Assembly: GCA_031253995.1 (NCBI GenBank)
Contig: JAIRVG010000100.1
Location: forward strand, 1-64,000
DNA length: 64,000 bases
Source: Paucimonas sp.
Lineage (GTDB): Bacteria; Pseudomonadota; Gammaproteobacteria; Pseudomonadales; Pseudomonadaceae
Direction of reading: 5' to 3'
A program made the position numbers and the translations under genes. The notes under the pieces are model-generated. The model searched no databases, had not been told where the DNA came from, and saw only the letters and a program-made list of their open reading frames with translations. Position 1 is the stretch's first letter. Every line of letters starts with the position of its first letter. Below are positions 27,918 through 36,737 of this stretch, piece after piece.

Positions 27918-28976
27918 ATGCAAAAACCGTCGAACCCCTCGGGCTTTGAATCGTTTTTCTTCGCGGTTTCCACGTCGCTGCTCCTGGCAACCCCGTTGGA
28001 ATCGCAAGCGTTCGAACTTGATGAACAAGACCCCTTCCCGGCGCTCGCCGTGCCGACGCTGACCCTGCAACCGGTCAGCATCGCCGGCCTTGGTCGCGAG
28101 ACCCTCGGCGCCTTCACCGAGGGCCGAGCGCAGCGTGATCTCCTGGCCCAGCCCGAGATGCTGCAAAGCCAGTGGGCGCAGTTCTTCCCCACCGCAGCTC
28201 GCCCGGCGCCGGCCGAGACGCTACTGGAGATGCCAGGCAATGATCTGCGCATGAGTCCCGACCTGTTCGTGCGCGAGACCGCGGGTGGCAATACCCATCG
28301 GGCGGGGATCTTCGTCGGCCACAGCAACCTGCACAGCGGCTTCGACGGCCGGCGTCCGCAGGTGGGCGACAAGGGCAGCAGCGTGCAGTTGCAGGGGGAA
28401 AGCGTCGGCATGTACTGGAGCATGCGGCATGAACAGGGCTGGCATGTGGATGCGGTCGCCATGGGCACCCGTTTCGACGCCAGCGGACGCAATGCCAGTG
28501 GCGAGCGCATCGATGGCGACGGGCATGCGCTGACCTTCTCGGTGGAGGGTGGTTTCCCCATTGGCCTGGGCAAGAACTGGGTGATCGAGCCGCAGGCGCA
28601 GTTGGTCAACCAGCAATACTTCGCCGCCAACCAGGCCCAGGCCGAGGCGCTGCAGGCGTATGACGGCCAGCCGAGCTGGAGTGGCCGGGTCGGGGCGAAG
28701 CTGTCCGGGCACTATGTGGTCAGCGGGATGCCGATCGAGCCGTTCGTGCGGACCAACGTCTGGTATGACTTCTCCAACGCCGACACGGTGACCCTGGACA
28801 AGGTCGACAAGATCAGCAGCGGGCGCAATTCGGCCACGGTGGAACTGGGGTTGGGGCTGGTGGCCAGGGTTACGCCGAAGGTAGCGCTGTTCGTCAGTGC
28901 CGACTACAGCAGTGATGTGGATGACAACGACCTGAATGGGTTGATTGGCAATCTGGGGGTCAGGGTGAGGTGGTAA
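27918..28976 (+). CDS. Autotransporter-type outer-membrane beta-barrel protein without passenger
   Basis: A 352-residue protein starting at ATG 27918 after TAAGGAG. It has an atypical signal sequence (FFFAVSTSLLLATPLESQA), then a low-complexity segment, then an autotransporter beta-barrel from about residue 115 to the end. Alternating-residue strands finish with GVRVRW, a terminal aromatic typical of BAM-assembled barrels. The usual large passenger is missing; only about 80 residues lie between signal and barrel. Barrel-only members exist in Pseudomonas and resemble the C-terminal domains of pertactin-type proteins. Function is unknown. Confidence 0.75.
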   Translation: MQKPSNPSGFESFFFAVSTSLLLATPLESQAFELDEQDPFPALAVPTLTLQPVSIAGLGRETLGAFTEGRAQRDLLAQPEMLQSQWAQFFPTAARPAPAETLLEMPGNDLRMSPDLFVRETAGGNTHRAGIFVGHSNLHSGFDGRRPQVGDKGSSVQLQGESVGMYWSMRHEQGWHVDAVAMGTRFDASGRNASGERIDGDGHALTFSVEGGFPIGLGKNWVIEPQAQLVNQQYFAANQAQAEALQAYDGQPSWSGRVGAKLSGHYVVSGMPIEPFVRTNVWYDFSNADTVTLDKVDKISSGRNSATVELGLGLVARVTPKVALFVSADYSSDVDDNDLNGLIGNLGVRVRW

Positions 28977-28995
28977 TCCCCCTGCCAACACAGAT

Positions 28996-29073
28996 CCCTG
29001 TGGGAGCGGGTTTACCCGCGATTACAGTAGTGAATCCACCGCCGCAATCACGGGTGAACCCGATCCCACAGGG
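28996..29073. repeat. REP doublet (REPIN-like)
   Basis: Two inverted copies of the Pseudomonas REP palindrome: CCCTGTGGGAGCGGGTTTAC from 28996 and the inverse, ending CCCGATCCCACAGGG, at 29073. They sit between two genes facing each other and may also act as a bidirectional terminator. Confidence 0.8.
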
Positions 29074-29111
29074 TTCACTGCCAGCCTCCGGATCTCATTT
29101 GCAGATCCGGA

Positions 29112-30005
29112 TCACTGCCCCCGCACCGCCAGCACATTGCACGGCAGATGCTGCAACACATGCTCCGTCGTACTCCCCAGCAACCCCATTGCCCCCTTGC
29201 GCTGGCTGCTGCCCATCACGATCACATCCGCCCGATGATGCGCCGCATATTCGGCAATCGCATGACTGGCCGGCCCGGTGACGAAATGCCGGCGACTCTC
29301 CGACACCCCGTGACTCTCCGCCAGATGCTCGAACGCCAGCTGCGCCGAGCGCCGCACTTCACTGTTGAACCCCGGCATGGTCACCGCCCCGGCGCCGAAA
29401 TCGGCGACCCGGGTCTGCGCCACATCCCAGGCATGCAACAGATGCACATCAGCATCGCACTGCACCGCCATGGCATTGGCTTCCCGGATCAACCGCTCAT
29501 TGATCTGCGTGTGCTGGCTGTCCGGGTGCAGGGTGTCCACCGCGGCGATGATCACCCGCGGCAGCGGGCAGCGCACCTCGCTGACCAGGTGCAGCGGCAC
29601 CGGGCAGTCTCGCAGCAACTGCCAGTCCGGCGGGGTCAGGAATACCCGGCGCAAGGCCGATTCGTGATGGACATCCTTGATCACCAGGTCCGGTTCCATC
29701 TCTTCGACATGCTCGACCATGTCCTTCATCACCTGGCGGCTGACCTGCACCTCGCAGGTCACTTCCAGCCCGTCATGACGCAACTGCGTGGCTTCGTCGC
29801 GCAGCCAGCCCCAGGCATCCTCTTCCATCGACTGGCGCAAGGCCGTGCCCGAGGCCATGCGCCCGAGCAGGTCGCCTTCCTCGATGAACACGGCAAGGTG
29901 CAGGGCGGCATCGGTGGCCCTGGCGATCGCCACGGCCCGCTCCAGCGCCGGGGTGTGGCGCAGGCTGGGCGAGGCGATCATGAAAAGTCGTTGATATTGG
30001 CGCAT
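29112..30005 (-). CDS. Tandem-domain universal stress protein (UspE-like)
   Basis: A 297-residue protein with two Usp folds, about 1-150 and 155-297. The second has the ATP-binding signature VMGSSQRKGAMGLLGSTTEH, matching G-2X-G-9X-G(S/T); the first lacks a clear copy. The acidic-lysine stretch PDLVIKDVHHES is typical of UspE, which is induced by stationary phase and stress. It is monocistronic, ending in the REP doublet. Confidence 0.85.
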   Translation of the reverse strand: MRQYQRLFMIASPSLRHTPALERAVAIARATDAALHLAVFIEEGDLLGRMASGTALRQSMEEDAWGWLRDEATQLRHDGLEVTCEVQVSRQVMKDMVEHVEEMEPDLVIKDVHHESALRRVFLTPPDWQLLRDCPVPLHLVSEVRCPLPRVIIAAVDTLHPDSQHTQINERLIREANAMAVQCDADVHLLHAWDVAQTRVADFGAGAVTMPGFNSEVRRSAQLAFEHLAESHGVSESRRHFVTGPASHAIAEYAAHHRADVIVMGSSQRKGAMGLLGSTTEHVLQHLPCNVLAVRGQ

Positions 30006-30101
30006 CAGACACCTCCAACGAACAGGAGATCAACGCGCCCCGAGCGGGGCGGTGGCGCCAGCGCCTGATGCGCCGGCGGCGTCTTCAGTATAAGCCGGTG
30101 T

Positions 30102-30449
30102 TTACAGACAGGTAGCCAGGGCCGCCATACGGCGCTGGGCCAGGGGCCCCTTGGTCTTGGCGTAGTACTTGACCACGGTGCCCTCGCCGCCCGCGGCGAT
30201 ATCGGCGAAGAACTCGGCGCCACGGGTGGACACCACGATCAGGTCCTTCTCCCGCTCCAGGTAACCACTGGCATCGACCCCGAAGACGGCCTCGTCCTGC
30301 CAGCTGAACTGCGCGCACTCGGCAACCTTCAGGGGTTCTTTGGTCGAATTGAAAATCCTGTCCGGTTGGCCAGACCGCGCTTCGTTGATCACCGACGAGG
30401 CACAGCCCGCCAGCAGCATCGCGGCGATGATCGCCAGTCCTGTACGCAT
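30102..30449 (-). CDS. Small putative lipoprotein
   Basis: A 115-residue protein. The start at 30449 gives a clean lipoprotein signal (MRTGLAIIAAMLLAGCASS; lipobox LAGC, Cys16) with GAGG a few bases upstream. The longer frame to 30548 lacks this logic. The mature part has about 100 residues with two further cysteines and no family I recognise. Confidence 0.7.
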   Translation of the reverse strand: MRTGLAIIAAMLLAGCASSVINEARSGQPDRIFNSTKEPLKVAECAQFSWQDEAVFGVDASGYLEREKDLIVVSTRGAEFFADIAAGGEGTVVKYYAKTKGPLAQRRMAALATCL

Positions 30450-30752
30450 GTTCCACCTCGTCGAGCGCAAAAAAGGAGCGACTGTAGCACCGCCGGGCCG
30501 GATGCCGAAAACCCTGTTTTTCGTGCGCCAATAGACGGCATCGATCACTCCATCAAGAAGGTCGATTAGTCACACAAAAAGCAGGGGAATACACTGCGCC
30601 CGATTACGCCCCCAAGCCCCCGACAGAGCGGGCTACCGCGTATTCCCCTGCATGCTTTGGCCTGAACACCACTGACCGATCCTGACGCTTTCACCGGCGG
30701 GCGCCCGCGTGCGCGCCGCTCCCACAGGCTCGGTCGCAACAAGGAGATGATC
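30450..30752. other. Divergent intergenic region between the lipoprotein gene and fdnG
   Basis: About 300 bases. It holds the ribosome binding site AAGGAG (30741-30746) for fdnG and a half-REP (GCTCCCACAGGC near 30718). No FNR/Anr box (TTGAT-N4-ATCAA) is visible to me. Confidence 0.35.
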
Positions 30753-33700
30753 ATGGGACTGGGTAGACGACAGTTCTTCAAACTGTGCACCGTGGGCGCC
30801 GCCACCGCGACCTGCGCCACCCTGGGCTTCGCCCCGGGCATGGCCCAGGCGACCCAGTCGCGCCAGTACAAGCTGCTGCGAGCCAAGGAGACCCGCAACA
30901 ACTGCACCTACTGCTCGGTGGGCTGCGGCCTGCTGATGTACAGCCTCGGCGACGGCGCGAAGAACGCCAAGGCGCGGATCTTCCATATCGAGGGCGACCC
31001 GGACCATCCGGTCAGCCGCGGCTCGCTGTGCCCGAAAGGCGCAGGCCTGGTCGACTACATCCACAGCGAGCAGCGCCTGCTGTTCCCCGAATACCGCGCC
31101 CCAGGCTCGGACAAGTGGCAGCGGGTCAGCTGGGACTACGCCATCGAACGCATCGCCCGCCTGATGAAGGACGACCGCGACGCCAACTTCATCGAGAAGA
31201 ACGCCAAGGGCACCACGGTCAACCGCTGGCTCAGCACCGGCATGCTCTGTTCCTCGGCGGCCAGCAGCGAGACCGGCTCGCTGGACCAGCGCTTCACCCG
31301 CGCCCTGGGCATCCTCGGCACCGACAGCCAGGCCCGGGTCTGCCACGCCCCCACCGTCTCGGCCCTGGCGCCGACCTTCGGTCGCGGCGCGATGACCAAC
31401 AACTGGGTCGACATCAAGAACGCCAACGTGGTGCTGATCATGGGCGGCAACCCCGCCGAGGCGCACCCGGTGGGCTTCAAGTGGGTGATCGAGGCGAAGA
31501 TCCGCAACGGCGCGAAAGTGATCGTGGTCGACCCGCGCTTCAACCGCAGCGCCGCCGTGGCGGATATCTACGCGCCGATCCGCGCCGGCTCCGACGTGAC
31601 CTTCCTGATGGGCATGGTCAACTGGCTGATCAGCCACGACAAGATCCAGCACGAATACGTGCGCGCCTACACCAACGCCAGCCTGATCGTGCGCGAGGAC
31701 TACCACTTCGACGAAGGCCTGTTCAGCGGCTACGACGCCAGCAAGCGCAGCTACGACCGCAGCTCGTGGAACTACGAGCTGGACGAGAACGGCCACGCCA
31801 GGCGCGACCTGAGCCTGAGCCACCCGCGCTGCGTGTGGAACCTGCTCAAGGCCCACGTCTCGCGCTACACCCCGGAGATGGTCAGCAACGTCTGCGGCAC
31901 CTCGCAGGAAGACTTCCTGCAGATCTGCGCGATCCTCGGCGAGACCAGCGCCCCGGACAAGACCGCCACCTTCCTCTACGCCCTCGGCTGGACCCACCAC
32001 ACCAACGGCGCGCAGATGATCCGCGGCTCGGGGATGATCCAGCTGCTGCTGGGCAACATCGGCATGGCCGGCGGCGGCGTCAACGCCCTGCGCGGCCACT
32101 CCAACATCCAGGGCTACACCGACCTCGGCCTGCTCTCCCTGCGCCTGCCGGGCTACATGAACCTGCCCTCCGACGCCCAGGTCGACCTGGCCACCTACCT
32201 CAAGCAGACCACCCCCGCCGCGCTGCTGCCGGAGCAGGTCAACTACTACAAGAACACGCCGAAATTCTTCGTCAGCATGATGAAGAGCTTCTGGGGCGAC
32301 AAAGCCACCAAGGACAACGACTGGGGCTTCGACTGGCTGCCGAAGTGGGATGACAGCTACGACGTCATCAACTTCACCAACCGCATGTACGAAGGCAAGG
32401 TCAACGGCTACATCGCCCAGGGCTTCAACCCGGTGGCCGCCTTCCCGGACAAGAACAAGGCCCAGGAAGCCCTGGCCAGGCTCAAGTTCCTGGTGATCAT
32501 CGACCCGCTGGCCACCGAGACCTCCAGCTTCTGGAAGAACCACGGCGAACAGCACGACGTCGACACCGCGGCGATCCAGACCGAAGTATTCCGCCTGCCC
32601 TCCTCCTGCTTCGCCGAGGAAGACGGCTCCATCGTCAACTCCTCGCGCTGGCTGCAATGGCACTGGGCCGGCGCCGCGCCGCCCGGCGAGGCCTGGCACG
32701 ACGGCAAGATCCTCGGCCACCTGTTCATGAAGTTGCGCGAGCTCTACGAAAAGGAAGGCGGCGCCAACCCCGCGCCGATCCTCAACATGGCCTGGGACTA
32801 CGCCGACCCGCTGGACCCCAAGCCCGAGGAAGTGGCCAAGGAATCCAACGGCCGCGCCCTCGCCGACCTGCACGACGACCAGGGCAACCTGATCCTGCGC
32901 AAGGGCCAGTTGCTCAACGACTTCGGCCAGCTGCGCGATGACGGCAGCACCGTGTGCTTCAACTGGATCTTCGCCGGCTCCTGGACCGAGCAAGGCAACC
33001 AGATGGCCCGCCGCGACAACAGCGACGTCGGCCTGGGCAATACCCCCGGTTGGGCCTGGGCCTGGCCGCAGAACCGCCGCGTCCTCTACAACCGCGCCTC
33101 CGCGGACCCGGCCGGCAAGCCCTGGGACCCGAAACGCCAGCTGATCGCCTGGGACGGCGCGCGCTGGAGCGGCGTCGACGTCCCCGACTTCGCCCCGACC
33201 ATCGCCCCCGGCACGGCCACCTGCCCGTTCATCATGCTGCCGGAAGGCGTCGGCCGCCTGTTCTCCGGCGGCGCGATGAACGACGGCCCGTTCCCCGAGC
33301 ACTACGAACCCACCGAAAGCCCGCTGGCCAGCAACCCGCTGCACCCGGCAGTGACCTACAGCCCCACTGCCCGGATCTACGAACATGACCGTTCGCGCAT
33401 GGGCAAGCGCGACGAGTTCCCCTACGTCGCCACCACCTACTCCATCACCGAACTGTTCCGCCACTGGACCAAGCACTCGCGACTCAACGCGATCATCCAG
33501 CCGGAGCAGTTCATCGAGATCGGCGAAAAGCTCGCGGCGGACAAGGGCATCGTTCACGGCGACAGCGTCAAGGTCAGCACCAAGCGCGGCTATATCAAGG
33601 CCAAGGCCGTGGTGACCAAGCGCATCCAGCGCCTGACCATCGACGGCCAGCAGGTCGACACCATCGGCATCCCCTGCCACTGGGGCTACGAAGGCGCCAC

Positions 33701-33803
33701 GCGCAAGGGCTTCCTGGCCAACACCCTGACCCCGGGGGTCGGCGACTCCAATACCCATACGCCGGAATACAAGGCGTTTCTCGTCAACGTGGAAAAGGTC
33801 TGA
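30753..33803 (+). CDS. fdnG: Formate dehydrogenase (quinone), major subunit, cysteine form
   Basis: A 1016-residue molybdopterin enzyme, the catalytic subunit of the periplasm-facing formate dehydrogenase N/O. The ATG at 30753 is preferred to 30747 because AAGGAG directly abuts the latter. The twin-arginine signal is MGLGRRQFFKL. A [4Fe-4S] motif (CTYCSVGC...CPKG) lies near residues 50-100. The catalytic position is Cys197 (QARVCHAPTV, codon TGC at 31341-31343), where E. coli FdnG has selenocysteine 196. Other motifs (FGRGAMTNNWVDIKNA, NPAEAHPVGF) are intact. It oxidises formate and passes electrons to FdnH. It starts a four-gene operon. Confidence 0.95.
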   Translation: MGLGRRQFFKLCTVGAATATCATLGFAPGMAQATQSRQYKLLRAKETRNNCTYCSVGCGLLMYSLGDGAKNAKARIFHIEGDPDHPVSRGSLCPKGAGLVDYIHSEQRLLFPEYRAPGSDKWQRVSWDYAIERIARLMKDDRDANFIEKNAKGTTVNRWLSTGMLCSSAASSETGSLDQRFTRALGILGTDSQARVCHAPTVSALAPTFGRGAMTNNWVDIKNANVVLIMGGNPAEAHPVGFKWVIEAKIRNGAKVIVVDPRFNRSAAVADIYAPIRAGSDVTFLMGMVNWLISHDKIQHEYVRAYTNASLIVREDYHFDEGLFSGYDASKRSYDRSSWNYELDENGHARRDLSLSHPRCVWNLLKAHVSRYTPEMVSNVCGTSQEDFLQICAILGETSAPDKTATFLYALGWTHHTNGAQMIRGSGMIQLLLGNIGMAGGGVNALRGHSNIQGYTDLGLLSLRLPGYMNLPSDAQVDLATYLKQTTPAALLPEQVNYYKNTPKFFVSMMKSFWGDKATKDNDWGFDWLPKWDDSYDVINFTNRMYEGKVNGYIAQGFNPVAAFPDKNKAQEALARLKFLVIIDPLATETSSFWKNHGEQHDVDTAAIQTEVFRLPSSCFAEEDGSIVNSSRWLQWHWAGAAPPGEAWHDGKILGHLFMKLRELYEKEGGANPAPILNMAWDYADPLDPKPEEVAKESNGRALADLHDDQGNLILRKGQLLNDFGQLRDDGSTVCFNWIFAGSWTEQGNQMARRDNSDVGLGNTPGWAWAWPQNRRVLYNRASADPAGKPWDPKRQLIAWDGARWSGVDVPDFAPTIAPGTATCPFIMLPEGVGRLFSGGAMNDGPFPEHYEPTESPLASNPLHPAVTYSPTARIYEHDRSRMGKRDEFPYVATTYSITELFRHWTKHSRLNAIIQPEQFIEIGEKLAADKGIVHGDSVKVSTKRGYIKAKAVVTKRIQRLTIDGQQVDTIGIPCHWGYEGATRKGFLANTLTPGVGDSNTHTPEYKAFLVNVEKV

Positions 33804-33813
33804 GGGCGCAGCT

Positions 33814-34701
33814 ATGTCATACCAGTCCCAGGACATCATCAAACGCTCCGCCACCAGCACCCTGACCCCGCCGCCCCAGGCGCGCAGTCACCAGGCCGAG
33901 GTGGCCAAGCTGATCGACGTGAGCATCTGCATCGGCTGCAAGGCCTGCCAGGTGGCGTGCAACGAATGGAACGACCTGCGCGACGAGGTCGGCCACAACG
34001 TCGGCGTCTACGACAACCCCGCCGACCTCTCAGCGGAAACCTGGACGCTGATGCGCTTCGACGAAGTGGAAAACGAGAGCGGCCGCCTCGAATGGCTGAT
34101 TCGCAAGGACGGCTGCATGCACTGCGCCGACCCCGGCTGCCTCAAGGCCTGCCCGCAGCCGGGGGCGATCATCCAGTACGCCAACGGCATCGTCGATTTC
34201 CAGTCCGAGCACTGCATCGGCTGCGGCTACTGCATCGCCGGTTGCCCGTTCGATGTGCCGCGGATCAGCCAGAAAGACAACAAGGCGTACAAATGTACTC
34301 TTTGCGTGGATCGGGTATCGGTCGGCCAGGAACCGGCCTGCGTCAAGACCTGCCCCACCGGCGCGATCAACTTCGGGGGCAAGGCCGATATGCAGCAGGT
34401 GGCCGCCGAACGCGTGCGCGAACTCCAGGGCCGCGGCTTCGCCGGTGCCGGCCTGTATGACCCGCAGGGCGTGGGCGGCACCCATGTGATGTACGTGCTG
34501 CAGCATGCCGACAAGCCGCACCTCTACCACAAGCTGCCCACCGATCCGCGCATCAGCAGTGCGGTGCAGGGCTGGAAAGGCTGGCTCAAGCCGGCGGCGG
34601 CGGTGGCCTTCTTCGCCACCCTGGCGGGCACGGTGTTCCACTACGTCGGCGTCGGACCGAATGAAGTCGATGAGACCCATGACGAGGAGACTCACGCATG
34701 A
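33814..34701 (+). CDS. fdnH: Formate dehydrogenase iron-sulfur (beta) subunit
   Basis: A 295-residue ferredoxin-like protein with four cysteine clusters for four [4Fe-4S] centres: CIGCKACQVAC, CMHCADPGCLKAC, CIGCGYCIAGCPF and CTLCVDR with CVKTCPTGA. A single C-terminal transmembrane helix (about 254-275) anchors it on the periplasmic side and carries electrons to the cytochrome b subunit. It starts ten bases after fdnG and overlaps fdnI by ATGA. Confidence 0.95.
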   Translation: MSYQSQDIIKRSATSTLTPPPQARSHQAEVAKLIDVSICIGCKACQVACNEWNDLRDEVGHNVGVYDNPADLSAETWTLMRFDEVENESGRLEWLIRKDGCMHCADPGCLKACPQPGAIIQYANGIVDFQSEHCIGCGYCIAGCPFDVPRISQKDNKAYKCTLCVDRVSVGQEPACVKTCPTGAINFGGKADMQQVAAERVRELQGRGFAGAGLYDPQGVGGTHVMYVLQHADKPHLYHKLPTDPRISSAVQGWKGWLKPAAAVAFFATLAGTVFHYVGVGPNEVDETHDEETHA

Positions 34702-35339
34702 ACAAGGACAAGATGATCCTGCGCACGCGCTTCATCGAGCGGGCGAGCCACTGGCTGATGGTGATCTGTTTCTTCACGGTGGCGCTGTCCGGGCTGTCGT
34801 GGTTCTTCCCGGCGCTCAACGGGCTTAACGCCGTGTTCGGCACGCCGCAGATGGCGCGGATTCTTCACCCGTTCTTTGGCGTGGTGGTGTTCCTGTTGCT
34901 GGTGTTCCTGTTCATCCGCTTCGTGCGCTACAACTTGCCGGAGCCGGAGGACCGGTTGTGGTTCAGGAACCTGCCCCAGGTGCTCGCAGGCAAGCATGAG
35001 CCGGCGCTGCAGATCGGCAAGTACAACCCCGGGCAGAAGCTGCTGTTCTGGGGAATCATGGGGTTGATCAGTTTGCTGCTGGTGAGTGGCGTGGTGATCT
35101 GGCGGCCCTGGTTTGCGCCGCTGTTTTCCATTCCGGTGATCCGCATCGGATTGCTGGTGCATGCGCTGGCCGGGATCGGGCTGATCCTGCTGGTGATCGG
35201 GCATGCGTACCTGGCGTTCTGGGTGAAAGGCTCGATTCGCGGGATGGTCACGGGGTATGTGTCCCATCGCTGGGCGAAGACGCACCATGACCGGTGGTAT
35301 CGGCAGATCAGCGCCAAGCAGGGCGGGAAAGGGAAATGA
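34698..35339 (+). CDS. fdnI: Formate dehydrogenase cytochrome b556 (gamma) subunit
   Basis: A 213-residue membrane protein with four transmembrane helices (about 20-40, 53-72, 115-135, 150-172). Conserved histidines (ERASHWLMV, HPFFGVV, LVHALAGIG, IGHAYLAFW) bind two hemes b and complete electron transfer to the quinone pool. From this gene on, third positions become G-rich rather than C-rich. Overlaps fdnH upstream and fdhE downstream. Confidence 0.95.
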   Translation: MNKDKMILRTRFIERASHWLMVICFFTVALSGLSWFFPALNGLNAVFGTPQMARILHPFFGVVVFLLLVFLFIRFVRYNLPEPEDRLWFRNLPQVLAGKHEPALQIGKYNPGQKLLFWGIMGLISLLLVSGVVIWRPWFAPLFSIPVIRIGLLVHALAGIGLILLVIGHAYLAFWVKGSIRGMVTGYVSHRWAKTHHDRWYRQISAKQGGKGK

Positions 35340-36223
35340 ACAGTATCCGTATGACGCCACTGGAGGGTGGGCAGGCTGCTGTTGGAGAGATCATTCCGGT
35401 GCTGTTGCCGTTTCGTGGAGGGGATTACCTGAGGCGGGCGGCAAGGTTGCGGGTGCTGGCGGTTGGGCATCCGATGGCGGGGTATCTGGACTTCGTTGCC
35501 GGGTTGGTGGAGACGCAGCAGTACCTGCTGGAGCGGATGCCGTTGCCGCCTGCCTTATTGGCTGGTTTGCCGGCACTGCTCGATGCTGAGGGCGCGCCGC
35601 TGGATTGTCAGCGGCATGTGCGACATCCCCATTGGCGCGCGTTGTTGCGGGGGCTTGGGGAGACTATCGAGCATGCGGTGCTGGAGGATCTGCTGGCGGA
35701 GGAAGACTGGCGGCTGGAGGCGTATGCCGACTCGCTGTTGCGGGGGGATTATCACCAGGTGAACAGTGGAGAGGCGCTGTTTGTCTGGGCGGCGTTGTCG
35801 TTGTACTTCCGGCAGTTGGCGGCGCATCTGCCGGCGGCGGGCAAGGCGCATGGCGAAGGGCGGCAGCATTGTCCGGTGTGTGCGGGGGTGCCGGTGGCCA
35901 GCAGTATCCAGACCGGGGCGCAGGCGGGGTTGCGGTATCTGCACTGTGGGTTGTGCGAGAGTCGCTGGCATATGGTGCGGGTGAAGTGCAGCAACTGTGA
36001 GGGGACGGGGGCACTGGATTATTGGTCGCTGGATTCGGAACGGGCGGTGGTGAAGGCGGAGAGTTGTGGGGAGTGTGAGAGTTATTTGAAGGTGTTTTAT
36101 CCGGAGCATGATCGGGAGTTGGAGGTGCTGGCGGATGATCTGGCTACGTTGGGGTTGGATGCGGAGGTGGAGCGGGAGGGGTTTGGGCGGAGTGGTGTAA
36201 GCCCCTTCTTGTTCCCAGGCTAA
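35336..36223 (+). CDS. fdhE: Formate dehydrogenase accessory protein FdhE
   Basis: A 295-residue cytoplasmic maturation factor for formate dehydrogenase N/O. The ATG at 35336 overlaps the fdnI stop (ATGA). The C-terminal zinc/iron-binding cysteine pairs characteristic of FdhE are present: CPVCAG, CGLCESRWH, CSNCEG and CGECESY. In P. aeruginosa, fdhE is followed by selA and selB; here it is followed by REP sequence and mobile DNA, consistent with a Cys-type FdnG. Confidence 0.92.
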   Translation: MNSIRMTPLEGGQAAVGEIIPVLLPFRGGDYLRRAARLRVLAVGHPMAGYLDFVAGLVETQQYLLERMPLPPALLAGLPALLDAEGAPLDCQRHVRHPHWRALLRGLGETIEHAVLEDLLAEEDWRLEAYADSLLRGDYHQVNSGEALFVWAALSLYFRQLAAHLPAAGKAHGEGRQHCPVCAGVPVASSIQTGAQAGLRYLHCGLCESRWHMVRVKCSNCEGTGALDYWSLDSERAVVKAESCGECESYLKVFYPEHDRELEVLADDLATLGLDAEVEREGFGRSGVSPFLFPG

Positions 36224-36737
36224 GCCGCAATCCTGCGGCTGGCGCAGGACCCTGTGGGAGCTGGCTTGCCAGCGATTTGGCTCGACAGAGCCCCCCCCCT
36301 AGCGGGCCCCACTATCGCCCAGCAAACCGAGCCAGCAAGCCCGACGCAAAAATCCTGTGTGGGATTCATCCGCGATCGGCGGCGCAATCGTCGTAAAACC
36401 TGAGTCCCGAGTCTGCCTGACACACCTGCGATACAGGTTTATGACCGCCTCACCGCCAATCGCAGGGTCAGGTACTCCGATGAGTCCGCTACTGCCAGAG
36501 CACCGAACGCCCTGACATAACGAACACCTTGATTGGGCCGAGGTAACGGGGGCGTATCGCCCATCCTTCGGCCCTTGGCTCCGGACGCATTACCGTCCAT
36601 CTCCGCTACTATGGCCTCTGCTGACTTCTCGGCTAGTTTCAGCCGAGATCTCCCCGGGTAAGGTACAAAACCTCGGTCCGTGCCGCCAGGCTCTACCTGA
36701 TACGTCTTTCGGTGACTATTGGATTTCGCGGTTCCTA
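36224..36737. other. Intergenic segment with REP fragment and possible group II intron remnant
   Basis: A small hairpin (CCGCA at 36228, TGCGG at 36235) and a REP copy (GTGGGAGCTGGCTTGCCAGC, 36255-36274) follow fdhE. From about 36390 to 36737 the minus strand contains AAGTCAGCAGAGGCCATAGT followed by G/A-rich structured sequence. This resembles the segment just upstream of the maturase gene in bacterial group II introns. No reverse transcriptase frame is present. The match is from memory of the motif and is tentative. IS630 insertion bounds it on the right. Confidence 0.3.

Noticed and set aside
30633..33860. 1075-codon minus-strand open frame opposite fdnG
   Set aside because: Shadow of the fdnG coding sequence; composition typical of antisense GC-rich frames.
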